The notes beneath the pieces were generated by a model, which saw only the letters and a program-made list of their open reading frames with translations, had not been told where the DNA came from and searched no databases. 51,261 nucleotides of DNA, taken from contig CAYYNQ010000016.1 in NCBI GenBank assembly GCA_964473105.1, positions 1 to 51,261 of the forward strand, given 5' to 3'. This DNA is from CAYYNQ01 sp964473105. Its GTDB lineage: Bacteria; Sumerlaeota; Sumerlaeia; MVZB01. The position numbers and the translations under genes were made by a program. The number at the start of each line of letters is the position of its first letter. Position 1 is the first letter of the stretch. Of the stretch, positions 34,013-43,369 are shown piece after piece.

Positions 34013-34036
34013 GTTCCCCCTGATCGGGATCGAGCC

Positions 34037-34588
34037 ATGGCGCAGAATTCGAATCATGACCTTCTGGCTGTGGCGCATGTTCTTCAGCCCCACCATCTTC
34101 ATGGTGAGGTCAGCGTATTGCATGTGATTCCGGACCTCTTGTCATTTGAAGATCTGATGGTCGGGAGTGATCTATATCTGCGTTCGCCCGGGGGCGAAAC
34201 CAGGCCGTGTTCATGTGAATCCCTGCGGCCCCACAAGAACCGTTGGCTAGTCAAGTTGTCGGGTATCGACAGTCGGAGCCTGGCGGAGGACCTCAAGGGG
34301 TTCGAACTCTGTACATACAGGAGCAGCCTGCCTGAGCTGCCCGGAGGTTGGTTCTGGGAGGCAGATCTGGAGGGTTGCCGGGTTCTCGATGATGTTTTGG
34401 GTGAGATCGGTGTGGTCCAAGGACTGGACACATCCTCCGCCCAGACGCGGCTGATTGTTGCTGATGGGGAAGACCGGAAGTTCAGGATTCCCTGGGTGGA
34501 TGCATTTTTTCCGGAAGTCAGGCTGGATGAACGGATCATTCATTCAAGTTTGCCCGAGGGGATTTTTGAAGCGGAGGGCCCAGGATAG
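34037..34588 (+). CDS. rimM: Ribosome maturation factor RimM
   Basis: RimM helps assemble the head of the 30S subunit together with S19. The 183 residues hold the N-terminal RimM barrel (AVAHVLQPHHLHGEVSVLHV, LVKLSGIDSRSLAEDLKG) and a C-terminal PRC-barrel-like domain (WFWEADLEGCRVLDDV, GEIGVVQGL, RKFRIPWVDAFFPEVRLDE). The sequence is diverged (HHLHGEV for the usual GIRGEV) but the domain order and the rpsP-khpA-rimM context make the assignment safe. trmD, the normal next gene, is absent; a convergent acidic protein gene follows instead. Confidence 0.92.
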   Translation: MAQNSNHDLLAVAHVLQPHHLHGEVSVLHVIPDLLSFEDLMVGSDLYLRSPGGETRPCSCESLRPHKNRWLVKLSGIDSRSLAEDLKGFELCTYRSSLPELPGGWFWEADLEGCRVLDDVLGEIGVVQGLDTSSAQTRLIVADGEDRKFRIPWVDAFFPEVRLDERIIHSSLPEGIFEAEGPG

Positions 34589-34638
34589 CCCTCCCATCTC
34601 AGCGGATCATTGCAGTAAATCAGAAACCCCATTCGCAA

Positions 34639-36849
34639 TCAGCTTGGTTGATTCCTGTTTCTCCGTGCCCGGCGGAGGTGTGTTTTGACGTTCCCATTAT
34701 CCGGTTTTAATGCCGCCGCGATGGACAGATGATGATGGGCCGTATTCCAGTCGCCGGCATTAAACGCCTGAATTCCCTCGTTATATTCGCGCTCAAACAG
34801 GCTTTCCCCGGAACTTGGGGGGGGCGGAGGCGGTATTTCGCCGATTCCGGGGACATTTGTTATTTCTTCCTGTGGGGGATTTTGGGTCATTTCCTGGCCA
34901 TGAAGTGAATCCCCTCCGAGCCCGACGGTGTCGACCGCCCGAGATTCGTCCTGCCTCCTGTCGGGAATGGGTTCATTCATGTCCGGCCGGGATGGGCGCA
35001 TGTCGGATTTTCTGTCATCCCCGGTCAGTCCGGACTCAGGTGTGTGAGGGTCTGTTGGGGGGGCATTCGCTGATTCGGTCTCCTCAACCGTATTTAAGGA
35101 AGGGAGATCAGCATTCAGGTCGATCTCAACGGTTTCATCGATGCTGAAGGATTGCATTTCCGTCGTCAGTTCCTCTAGGCTTGGCGTGTAATTTCCGGGA
35201 GAATCGGCCGGGCTGTCCGTTGGTTCCTGGACGGCTTCCCCCCCCGGGGTTCGGACATCTCCGTCTATGTCCGAGTCCCCGGTTGCGGAGTCAGGATTCG
35301 GGGTTCCAAAATCACCCAGATTGATCACATCAGGGTTCTTCTCCGCAGATTCGGATCCAGGTTCCTGGGTCGACGCAACATCCAACTCATGCAGGCCCTC
35401 CCCCCCCTCTCCGCCCGCATCTTCCAGTGAGATCAATGATTCTTCGTCCACGTTGCCCGGGTCATCCCCATCACATCCACTTTCACCTGTGGGTTTCTGC
35501 TCATTCTCCAGGCTCGGCGACATGGGATCCCCGATTTCCCCAAAATTGAAGTCCTCGACGGGGCTACCTGGAATATCGTCCAAAGGGTCTTCGCTGGTCG
35601 ACGGGGTCGCAATTCCCGTTTCGTCGAGATTGGACTCCCGGTCCATGTTTTCACTCATCGGGATACCGGGGTCATCTTGATCATCGGAGACGGCCCCCAA
35701 TTCAGTAGTCTCAGGTTCATCACCGGGTTCATCCATGGAATCAAACAAGATGTCATCCAGACTGAAATCGTCGGCACTTGCAGGAACCGGGCCGGCGTTC
35801 TTGGCCGGCGCTTTGGTTTCCTCCGTGGGTTCGTTACCTCCCGCTGGTTCGGGTGGAATTTCGAATTCACCGATCCCCCCCAATTTTTCCATATCATCTG
35901 TCGGAACGGAATCCGTCGATTCATCATCGATCACATCCTGATTGCGGGCCGTTGAGGAACCGGGGCTGACCCTTGATGTGTGGATGGGGTCATCGATTAC
36001 CTCGTGCAGCCGGTTTGAAACCCCGGCCGTCTCAAGTCGTTTGTGACCACCAGGGCGGAGCTTGGATATGAGCAAAATCAGCAGGATGATAACGGCGCAG
36101 CCGGTGATAAGGATGATTCCGGCCATACCCTTTATCTTCCCAAAATTCATGATGGTTTCGCTTCCCCCCAAGCCCGTTTCAGCCATGTGAGGTAAACTGG
36201 ACGCAACCGGGGTTTCGACCAAGGCCACGACCTTTGCTCCAGAACCGCCCTTTTCTGTCCCCCGGGTTGAGGTATCAGGTTCAAGGCCTGCCCGAGATGA
36301 CTCGTCAGTTGTGGACTCGACCGGGGCGGGTGTCAGCATGGGAACCGGCGTGAAAACGGGGGGAACCGCGGTCTTCCCGGGATCCTCAAGCGATGGTGGG
36401 TTCTCTTTTAACTGGGGGTTTATACCTGGGAGTCGGCTGTAAACGGAGATGTCTTTACCACGTTCACTGAGCCGTATCTGGGCTGCGGTATCATAAAACA
36501 GGTTTAATTGCTGATTCGGGTATTCGCTCTTGATAATCCCGGCAAGCTCAATGACCCGGTGATAATCCTGCATGATAAAGGCTTTTCGCATTTCGTTGCG
36601 GATTGAGGTCAGGGCGATTCCCCGCGTGACGGCTTCGGCAGTATCCCTGGGCCGGGTTTCACCCTCCATGAGATTGCTTATGGTCTGGTCCGAGGTCTCC
36701 GGGAACTTAAGGATAGGTTTCGGATTGTCCTCCAGATCTTGGGATGTCAAGTGAACCTGCATGAAACACCACAGGGCCAGTATTGCCGGGTGAAACAGGA
36801 CGGTTCTCAGTCGGCCGTATGCCGTTTGGGAACATCGGTACATTGTCAT
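34639..36849 (-). CDS. Large acidic single-span protein with TPR-like C-terminus (FimV-like layout)
   Basis: I do not recognise a family for the whole protein of 736 residues. It has an N-terminal hydrophobic segment (about 17-34), a short helical region (AFIMQDYHRVIELAGIIKSEYPNQ style, residues ~90-112) like a single TPR, a Pro-rich linker, and one clear membrane span (about 242-262, MAGIILITGCAVIILLILLI). Some 380 very acidic, Pro/Ser/Gly-rich residues follow with short recurring motifs (DDFSLDDILFD, EDFNFGEIGD, INLGDFG). A final TPR-like unit reads EYNEGIQAFNAGDWNTAHHH. This arrangement recalls FimV/TspA hub proteins of type IV pili, which have an acidic cytoplasmic region and a terminal TPR; no LysM domain is seen. 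A GAGGG ribosome site supports the start. Confidence 0.75.
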   Translation of the reverse strand: MTMYRCSQTAYGRLRTVLFHPAILALWCFMQVHLTSQDLEDNPKPILKFPETSDQTISNLMEGETRPRDTAEAVTRGIALTSIRNEMRKAFIMQDYHRVIELAGIIKSEYPNQQLNLFYDTAAQIRLSERGKDISVYSRLPGINPQLKENPPSLEDPGKTAVPPVFTPVPMLTPAPVESTTDESSRAGLEPDTSTRGTEKGGSGAKVVALVETPVASSLPHMAETGLGGSETIMNFGKIKGMAGIILITGCAVIILLILLISKLRPGGHKRLETAGVSNRLHEVIDDPIHTSRVSPGSSTARNQDVIDDESTDSVPTDDMEKLGGIGEFEIPPEPAGGNEPTEETKAPAKNAGPVPASADDFSLDDILFDSMDEPGDEPETTELGAVSDDQDDPGIPMSENMDRESNLDETGIATPSTSEDPLDDIPGSPVEDFNFGEIGDPMSPSLENEQKPTGESGCDGDDPGNVDEESLISLEDAGGEGGEGLHELDVASTQEPGSESAEKNPDVINLGDFGTPNPDSATGDSDIDGDVRTPGGEAVQEPTDSPADSPGNYTPSLEELTTEMQSFSIDETVEIDLNADLPSLNTVEETESANAPPTDPHTPESGLTGDDRKSDMRPSRPDMNEPIPDRRQDESRAVDTVGLGGDSLHGQEMTQNPPQEEITNVPGIGEIPPPPPPSSGESLFEREYNEGIQAFNAGDWNTAHHHLSIAAALKPDNGNVKTHLRRARRNRNQPS

Positions 36850-37440
36850 GAAATTTCCCTCTGTTTTCCGTAATGGGGGTGCAGATCCCAGATCACTGTA
36901 TCATGAAAAATGTATTCAATATGATGATACGAAATGAACACGTGCCGTTCAGGGGGTCAATTGGCAGCTCCCTGCCGGAACAACCTTCCTGTTGGCAGGG
37001 ATTAACCTCCACTTCCGGGATTTTCAATTCATTATTTCCATGAATCGGGTCAAAAATAAATCATTTTCTGGAAGCCCGGCTCAGTGACATCAGTAGCCAG
37101 CGGCGGGGATGAACCTGAAATGACCATGAAATCTCCTGGTGCATTTTGGATTGTCTTCCGGGGGTATTGCACCGCCGATTTTCATCCGCGGCATGCGTCT
37201 TTCATGAGGGGGGCGGCCGCAGAAATTAGGACTCAAGTTTCCCGGTTTCGGATGCGATAAGGATAACTTGGGGACGGAGCACTTCAGGTTGTCCGCTCCT
37301 CATAGTTTATCCACGGGAAGGATATCGATGTCATGCCATTGAATGCCGAGATCAAGGTAGGAATGGATATGCCTTGCAGTGTCGTGTATCCCAGGACGGG
37401 TCGGCCATCGCCGATTGAATATGGCAGTGATCCGTATGAC
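36850..37440. other. Intergenic region with small dyads
   Basis: No gene is seen. Near the acidic-protein start, gtatcat (36898-36904) and atgatac (36924-36930) form an inverted repeat that could be an operator. A hairpin with one bulge (36970-37000, ccctgcc/ggcaggg plus aaca/tgtt) has no T run. The remainder shows no recognisable element up to the PilT-like stub. Confidence 0.35.
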
Positions 37441-37557
37441 ATGGCGGAACTCTTCTCAAGGTGCACGAGTCATGACGCATCAGACCTGCATTTGGCAGTC
37501 GGTCGTCCGCCGGTAATCCGAAGCAACTCAGGTTTTGGTCCGGGATGGGGGATTTAG
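37441..37557 (+). pseudogene. Second PilT-like N-terminal stub
   Basis: The 38-codon frame from the ATG reads MAELFSRCTSHDASDLHLAV, then GRPPVIRSNS, and stops eight codons later. ASDLHL-x-x-G-x-PP-x-IR is the N-terminal signature of PilT/PilU/PilB-type pilus ATPases, but everything after ~30 residues is missing. The stop overlaps the stop of the convergent CPBP protease gene, which places the loss at that junction. It is distinct in sequence from the stub at 6457, so the two are separate truncated paralogues. The frame is also open upstream to 37333, without resemblance to the family. Confidence 0.6.
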
Positions 37558-38357
37558 GCAAGACCGCACAGGATGAGGATCACAATGGAAATGTTGAAAA
37601 GCCAATGTGCAAGGATCGAAGTTTCGAGGCCGTGTTTGACCGAGATGTAACCCAGGCAGATGCCTGCCGGGAATAACTGGATGAATTTTAATCCAGCAGA
37701 TCCCATCATGCCGCTGTGACAGAGACCCCATAACATGCTGCAGCAGACTATAGACAGGGCGATACTGTGGCGGGACCTTCTGAATAACCCGGCGAGGCGA
37801 TATTGCAAATAATGCCGAAAAACACATTCCTCCAGAATCGGCGCAATGGTCAGCAGAATCAATGCTGATGTCCAGCGAGACCAAGCCGCCATGTTGTCAA
37901 GGGAGACAGGGGTGGAAAATCCCGTGGATTCCCCACTGCTAAAAAACATCAGGATGCTTGTCCAGGCAGCCAATCCCAGTGTCGTCCGTAGGGAGGTTTT
38001 CAGGCGATCGTGCGAAACCGCTTCCCTCCATGTGCGTGAGGTGTTGACACTGGCTTTATTTCCATGATGGCATCCGGCGGGAACGATCCAGGCCAGCCCG
38101 ATGGCTTGGGCCAGGAGAGGGAGCCCCGGGAGTTGATCAAATCCGGCCATGTTTTCCCAGCCATTCTCAGTCAGGTAAAGGCAGAGGATTCCAAGCGCGA
38201 GGAAAACGGCGGACAGGCACAGGAGGTCCGTTCGGTGATTCGTCTGCCCAGGATCTGAGGTCGGGATGCGGCCGTAATCGCATAATGCCAGGATATAGAC
38301 GACGCAGATGAGGATCTGTTCGAGGTATGGGATCAGGTCTCGGGCTTCGGGGGTCAC
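37554..38357 (-). CDS. CPBP-family intramembrane metalloprotease
   Basis: The 267-residue protein has about seven hydrophobic spans and the three CPBP (CAAX prenyl protease 2-like, Abi) motifs: APILEECVFRHYLQ (EExxxR), a later WGLCHSG (the FxxxH-type His), and ILAHWLFN (HxxxN). These residues bind metal and catalyse cleavage inside the membrane. Bacterial members process or protect against peptides, or act in signalling. The start codon overlaps the stop of the FHA-GAF gene by four bases, so the two are translationally coupled and likely work together. The first ~60 residues are variable. Confidence 0.88.
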   Translation of the reverse strand: MTPEARDLIPYLEQILICVVYILALCDYGRIPTSDPGQTNHRTDLLCLSAVFLALGILCLYLTENGWENMAGFDQLPGLPLLAQAIGLAWIVPAGCHHGNKASVNTSRTWREAVSHDRLKTSLRTTLGLAAWTSILMFFSSGESTGFSTPVSLDNMAAWSRWTSALILLTIAPILEECVFRHYLQYRLAGLFRRSRHSIALSIVCCSMLWGLCHSGMMGSAGLKFIQLFPAGICLGYISVKHGLETSILAHWLFNISIVILILCGLA

Positions 38358-39331
38358 TTGGAGGAGGTTACAGAAATGGCGCTTGTATTTCTTGGGAACC
38401 GGGTGGACCGGCCCCGTAACAGTGAGCCGAGATGTGTCCCCATGAAATAAAGGGATCTCAGTGCCGGGAAATCGTAAGCAACGGAGCTGTCCTCGGAGTC
38501 CAGGTAGATAAACCCGAAAAGCTCCTCTCTTGCAAGGATGGGGACGGCGACGAATGAGTGGACGGGCCGGCTGCTTTTCGTTGGCATGGAGGCGAAGTGT
38601 CGGTCCCTTGCGATATCAGGACAGAAGACACATTTTTCGGATTTCAGGAGGATCTTTAATATCGACTGGCTGATATGGATTGTCTCTGAGGCATCCGCGC
38701 TGAGGATGGCGCATGCCTTGAGATGTTCGCGTCCCTCATCGGCTTCCATGATGACGCCCCGGTGCCCGCCAAGGATGGCCAGGGCCTGGCTCAGTGTTGT
38801 TTCGAACAACTGGCCCGAGTCAGAGGTTTTGTCCATATCGCGGACAGCCCGAAGGAGGGACAGGGCATTTTCCAGTGTAAAGAACGTGGTGTGTTCGTGG
38901 TCCGTGAACAGCCGGTCGACCGAGTTGCTCATATCGTCCAGGGTGAATTTTGTTGCGGGTCCGGGTTTTTCAATTCTGTGCCGGGCGTCACGCTTCTCGA
39001 GGATTTGTCGCCCCCGTTCGGATAACCGGGCATCCAGACCCGGTGACTCGGGCGGGTCAAGGAGCAGGACTGTGGTACCCATGATGATCTCATCGCCCTG
39101 GTTCAGTGTGGATTCCGCGACCCTTTCGCCGCATACATAGGTCCCATTCCTGCTGTTGAGATCCTTCACGATGATTCGGCCATCCTGTTCATAGATAATT
39201 GCGTGTGATCGCGATACCCCGGCATCATGCAGGGTCAGGGAATTGAACATATCCCGACCGATGGTGATTTGCTGGTCGAACCGTATTTCCATAGAGTTGT
39301 CAGGGTGGATAACCAGCAGTTTATGGCTCAT
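38354..39331 (-). CDS. FHA-GAF signalling protein
   Basis: The 325-residue protein starts with a complete FHA domain (about residues 20-90): ITIGRDMFNSL (Gly25, Arg26), DAGVSRSHAIIY (Ser40, His43) and DLNSRNGTYV (Asn62). This domain binds phosphothreonine peptides. A charged linker follows (~95-150), then a GAF domain (~165-305; QLFETTLSQALAILGGHRG, SFVAVPILAREELFGFIYLD), the usual small-ligand or redox sensor. No output domain is attached, so it probably acts through a partner. The downstream CPBP protease is translationally coupled. FHA-GAF combinations commonly sit upstream of phosphatases or kinases, none of which is present here. Confidence 0.9.
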   Translation of the reverse strand: MSHKLLVIHPDNSMEIRFDQQITIGRDMFNSLTLHDAGVSRSHAIIYEQDGRIIVKDLNSRNGTYVCGERVAESTLNQGDEIIMGTTVLLLDPPESPGLDARLSERGRQILEKRDARHRIEKPGPATKFTLDDMSNSVDRLFTDHEHTTFFTLENALSLLRAVRDMDKTSDSGQLFETTLSQALAILGGHRGVIMEADEGREHLKACAILSADASETIHISQSILKILLKSEKCVFCPDIARDRHFASMPTKSSRPVHSFVAVPILAREELFGFIYLDSEDSSVAYDFPALRSLYFMGTHLGSLLRGRSTRFPRNTSAISVTSSK

Positions 39332-39543
39332 TGACGCTGTCCTCCCTGATTATTTGGTTCCGCTTGTCAGGTAATCTTGATAATCGCCCACTTTCATTAT
39401 AGAACACTTCATTGCCGGACACACTGTTTATGTATGGGTTTCGCCGGTGTCCGATGCCCCCTGACGCCTGGTTTTTCCGGGCGAGATGCCATGTGAAACC
39501 CGCATAGGATCAATTGCCTTCTCGGGTCGTCAAGAGGGAGGAC

Positions 39544-40224
39544 ATGGATAAACAAAAAATCGAGTTCATTGAGTTCATGATCGAGTGCGGGGCACTTGAG
39601 TTCGGTGATTTTGTCACCAAAAGCGGACGTGAGTCCCCGTATTTTATCAACACGGGCCGGTTTAATACGGGCCTGCGTGTCAACCGGCTCGGGATGTTTT
39701 ACGCACGGGAGGTCGAACAGTACTTCCATGGCCGTTATGACTGCCTTTACGGGCCGGCTTACAAGGGTATCCCGCTCGTTGTCACCACATCCGCCGCGCT
39801 GGCCTCACTTTATCAGCGTGAAATCCCGTTCTTCTTCAATCGCAAGGAAGTGAAGGACCATGGTGAGCGTGGCGCGCTGGTCGGATATCACCCGCATCCG
39901 GGGGACCGTGTTCTTGTCCTTGAGGATGTCATCACCGCCGGGACATCCGTTAGGGAGACAATGCTTCTTTTTCAGACCCTCGGGGGTATCAGCATCGAGG
40001 GTCTGATTGTTTCGGTGGACCGTGAGGAGTGTGGGCCGGATGGAGGCAGTGCCCTGGAGGAACTTTCACGGGAAACCGGGGTCAGGATTCGACCCATCGT
40101 GACGCTTTCTGAAATATGTGGTTTTCTTCACAACAAGAAGATCAATGACAGGGTTATTCTCGATGACCAAGTCATGGCCAGAATCGATGCTTATCTGAAA
40201 AAATATGGATGCGGCAGGCATTAG
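39544..40224 (+). CDS. pyrE: Orotate phosphoribosyltransferase
   Basis: It joins orotate to PRPP in UMP biosynthesis. The start at MDKQKIEFIEFM (226 residues) is chosen because GAGGGAGG sits immediately upstream. FGDFVTKSGRESPYFINTG is the family's N-terminal orotate-site segment, GPAYKGIPLV and FNRKEVKDHGE (catalytic-loop basic residues) follow, and the PRPP loop is VLVLEDVITAGTSVRE. Its length is typical of the longer PyrE type. It stands alone on the plus strand between minus-strand genes and stops 15 bases from the convergent membrane protein gene. Confidence 0.94.
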   Translation: MDKQKIEFIEFMIECGALEFGDFVTKSGRESPYFINTGRFNTGLRVNRLGMFYAREVEQYFHGRYDCLYGPAYKGIPLVVTTSAALASLYQREIPFFFNRKEVKDHGERGALVGYHPHPGDRVLVLEDVITAGTSVRETMLLFQTLGGISIEGLIVSVDREECGPDGGSALEELSRETGVRIRPIVTLSEICGFLHNKKINDRVILDDQVMARIDAYLKKYGCGRH

Positions 40225-40239
40225 CCGACCCAAGAGGGA

Positions 40240-43221
40240 TCATGGCTCCCCATGTCGCCTGATTGAATCCGGGTAGGCCCTTAATTCAGCCTGGACCGGC
40301 TGATCTATACCCGGTATATCCAGTCGGATGGCTTGCAACTCTTTTCGTTGGGCTGCCCAGACCCAGCCCGGTATGCAGGACAGGGGGATCCGGTAGGGTC
40401 CCGGTATGTCCTCGTCCAATGTAAAAATAACCTCGAAACGGGTGAACGCCGGCATCCTGTTTCCGGCTTCCCAGCTCAGGACGGCCTGTTTTGCCGGGCC
40501 GGGGCTGGAGAATGTAATCCACATTTCATCTGTTGCCATGGCTTGGCCGGGATCCACGGGCTTCAATGAAATCTGGCCCATCGAATCGGGCCTCCCATTC
40601 AGGACGGTGATTACCTGTTCTGGAAGGGGAAACCCGGACTCATCATGCTGGCCCAGGACTCGGGGCATTTTGTACAGGTTGATTTCCCGGTCCCTGTTTG
40701 TGAACAGGTCCCCGTGGTCTAGGCCGGTTTCTTCGGGCCAGCCTGCATGATCATGACTTTCCAGTAACAGTGAGTTTCCGGGCATTGTTCCAGATGGATG
40801 GTAATTCCTGAGGATATGTCTTGCGATCCACCACTGTCGCAGGTAATTGGGAATATCATCCGGGTAATTCCAGTCTTTTGAGGGGCCTCTCCAGATGATA
40901 TGGTGGACGTTTTCCCGGGAAAGCTGGTCGACGACCTCGCTTTGCCAGCGCACTGGAGCGGTGTAGAAGGATGTAAAGAAGCGCGTCGGCGCAATGCGGT
41001 CTGTCCAGGCATAAACTGCGGGCTGATTGCTGAAATCATACAGCTTCTCATGGGCGGGAATGTCAGACCTGATCTTTGAGCACAGGTCAAAGAACTTCAT
41101 GCCTTCTGCATCACGGATGGGCCGGCAAAATGGTTGATTCCGGTTTTCCATGAGATATTTCAGGCAGGTCAGCGGCGTGATTGTCAGGGCTTCATGTCCG
41201 CGTCCCCCTGTCAACAGGGGGTTGCACGCAGGATATATGGACAGAAGCATTGCAAACAGGAATGAGTACAGAGGAACCCCCTTTCGCGCGCGGGTCGTCG
41301 ATGGATGATTTCGGGAAGCCTCAGCAGGATTCGGTTCCGGGCTGCGTCGTCGTACCAGGAGACTGCCTGCCAAGATCCATGACGGTGTTGTGGCATAGAT
41401 CAGATGTCCCGAATCGGCTCGGTCCAGGCCGCGTGCGAAACACACGATACTCAGGAAGGTCAACAGGATGATGGAACCCGATAGTGGATTGAATTGCCGT
41501 TTCAGCAAGATTCGGATGCTCGAACGGATCCCGAAGAAGCTGATGACGGGCGAGACAAGGAATGCGGCGCTGTTTGGTTGGAGGGGCAGCTTGTCGTAAT
41601 GATGTTTCATCTTCAGGTATTCCCAGTGAACGGTGATAAAATCGTCGAGAATTCCCGCCGACATGAAAACGATGGCGCCAAGTGTGATTGCGAGGAGTAA
41701 TCCGAGGGCATAGGCCGCTGTGCAGTGCCCCGGCAGCAGGCGGCCGATCCGTGACATGTTCTGATTGTGGCCCCAGTCCCATACTAGACACCATGCGAAC
41801 CCGCACACGCAGGCAGCCGCGCCCGTGTCAAGCGAATAGAATAGATTCAGGAATGCAACTATGGACGCCGCAAAAATCCAGCGTAGCCGTTGTTTGCGGA
41901 TGAAGTTGAGGATCAAGCCAAGTTGAATCCAGATGAATAGATATCTGGCTCCGAGCGGGCCGTTCGCAAGCAGACAGCAAATACAGAGCGCCAGGATGGT
42001 CAACCACCAGTCGCCCCCCCATAATCGTGTCAGGATTGCCGCGATGACTGCCAGGCTGATTCCGGCCAAAGCGCTATATAGGGTGTTGTCAAGGGAGTGG
42101 AGTGGGATCGAAGGCTCCCCCATGAGCAGCCCGAACAGCGTATTGATCCCAAACCCGTGGACATAAAAAACACCCTCCCATGGATTCAGTCCGGCCAGCA
42201 GGGCCCGGGCAGGGTAGATGAATTCCCCCTGGTGAAACGCGTCGTATCTGTCACTGGATCCCGACCCGAGGAGGATCATGCCCAGCAGCAGGGCGGGGAT
42301 AAGGGCCTGAATTTTAAACCGCGGGCTGAATCCGGAGTGTTTTCGGAATATTCCCGAACAGATAAGCAGGGCGACAGCGCCCAGAGTTATCCAGGCCATT
42401 GTTCCTGAGTCCGGAAATGGATGGCCCAGGGTCAGCATGAGCCTGCCGATCCATCCGATGCACGGAAAGAGCAGCATGAGGATCCAGGCGGTATTTTCCA
42501 GGAGGACTGAAACATGTGCATGTTTTTTTTCGGGGCAGGGCGACCGCATCAGGCCCTCAAGAAACCAGGCCAGGGGAGTGGCCAGGAGGGCCGATATTTT
42601 CAGGTTTGGCATGAAGATCGAGAAGACCAGCATCAGGTAGAGGAACAGGAGGCAGTTTCTCTGGATTTGTTCCGACCGCAGCGCAAGATTTTTACCGGTC
42701 AATCCCGGTGACGGGGATGTTTTGGCCATGGCACCGGGCCGATCTGATGAAGGATCATCAGCGGCCAGGTAAGCCAGGATGAGTACCAGGGCCAGCAGTT
42801 GTGTGAGGGCTGCGGGTTCTTTGATCATCCTGATGAATAGTTCACTGCCATGGGTGGGAAGCATGAGCATGCTTGACGCGAAAAAGACGGCTGCCAGGCA
42901 GGCTAGGCAACGGGATGCGAGAACCGGCCGATCCGACAGCGAGATCAGGTACAGGACCAGGTAATGCAACAGGATTCCCGAGAAAAGTGATCCCAGATAA
43001 AAAAACAGCTCCAGTCCGGGGGGGTAATCCAGAAACAGGGGCAAGCCAACGATCCCGTTGCGGGGCTGATACTGAAATGAGAACAGCCCCGCGAACAGAT
43101 TGACGCAGCCCAGTGTCATGAACAGGACCGTGATGATCAGAACCGGACCAGGGGTATAGGCCCGTCTGGCAACCTGATTTTTCAGCCCGGACCAGTTCTG
43201 TGCGAAGCGGAACATATCCAT
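40240..43221 (-). CDS. Large polytopic membrane protein, unknown (GT-C-like architecture)
   Basis: The 993-residue protein has some 15-20 hydrophobic segments in the first ~650 residues and a soluble C-terminal third without spans. In the middle, HQGEFIYPARALLAGLNPWE followed by GVFYVHGFGINTL resembles the first outer loop of polytopic glycosyltransferases of the GT-C type, where an acidic residue acts with a lipid-linked sugar donor. The C-terminal region (about 700-990) may form an extracellular domain (FYTAPVRWQSEVVDQLSREN, IIWRGPSKDWN). I cannot name a substrate; it may build or modify a surface polysaccharide. It has no obvious operon partner, and the ribosome site is weak. Confidence 0.7.
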   Translation of the reverse strand: MDMFRFAQNWSGLKNQVARRAYTPGPVLIITVLFMTLGCVNLFAGLFSFQYQPRNGIVGLPLFLDYPPGLELFFYLGSLFSGILLHYLVLYLISLSDRPVLASRCLACLAAVFFASSMLMLPTHGSELFIRMIKEPAALTQLLALVLILAYLAADDPSSDRPGAMAKTSPSPGLTGKNLALRSEQIQRNCLLFLYLMLVFSIFMPNLKISALLATPLAWFLEGLMRSPCPEKKHAHVSVLLENTAWILMLLFPCIGWIGRLMLTLGHPFPDSGTMAWITLGAVALLICSGIFRKHSGFSPRFKIQALIPALLLGMILLGSGSSDRYDAFHQGEFIYPARALLAGLNPWEGVFYVHGFGINTLFGLLMGEPSIPLHSLDNTLYSALAGISLAVIAAILTRLWGGDWWLTILALCICCLLANGPLGARYLFIWIQLGLILNFIRKQRLRWIFAASIVAFLNLFYSLDTGAAACVCGFAWCLVWDWGHNQNMSRIGRLLPGHCTAAYALGLLLAITLGAIVFMSAGILDDFITVHWEYLKMKHHYDKLPLQPNSAAFLVSPVISFFGIRSSIRILLKRQFNPLSGSIILLTFLSIVCFARGLDRADSGHLIYATTPSWILAGSLLVRRRSPEPNPAEASRNHPSTTRARKGVPLYSFLFAMLLSIYPACNPLLTGGRGHEALTITPLTCLKYLMENRNQPFCRPIRDAEGMKFFDLCSKIRSDIPAHEKLYDFSNQPAVYAWTDRIAPTRFFTSFYTAPVRWQSEVVDQLSRENVHHIIWRGPSKDWNYPDDIPNYLRQWWIARHILRNYHPSGTMPGNSLLLESHDHAGWPEETGLDHGDLFTNRDREINLYKMPRVLGQHDESGFPLPEQVITVLNGRPDSMGQISLKPVDPGQAMATDEMWITFSSPGPAKQAVLSWEAGNRMPAFTRFEVIFTLDEDIPGPYRIPLSCIPGWVWAAQRKELQAIRLDIPGIDQPVQAELRAYPDSIRRHGEP

Positions 43222-43369
43222 GACCAGCAGTCTGCTGTGCTGAAGAACATGAATTCAACATTAAAATATTGTGCCTCTACCCCGGTTGAAGCAGAATATA
43301 CCGTCCGGAGCCATGAGGGATATTCGGCGAGTTGATGTATGAACTCATCCGGAATTGGATAATCGACTG

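Noticed and set aside
36970..37000. Bulged hairpin as an intrinsic terminator
   Set aside because: No T run on either side and no gene ends close enough on either strand.
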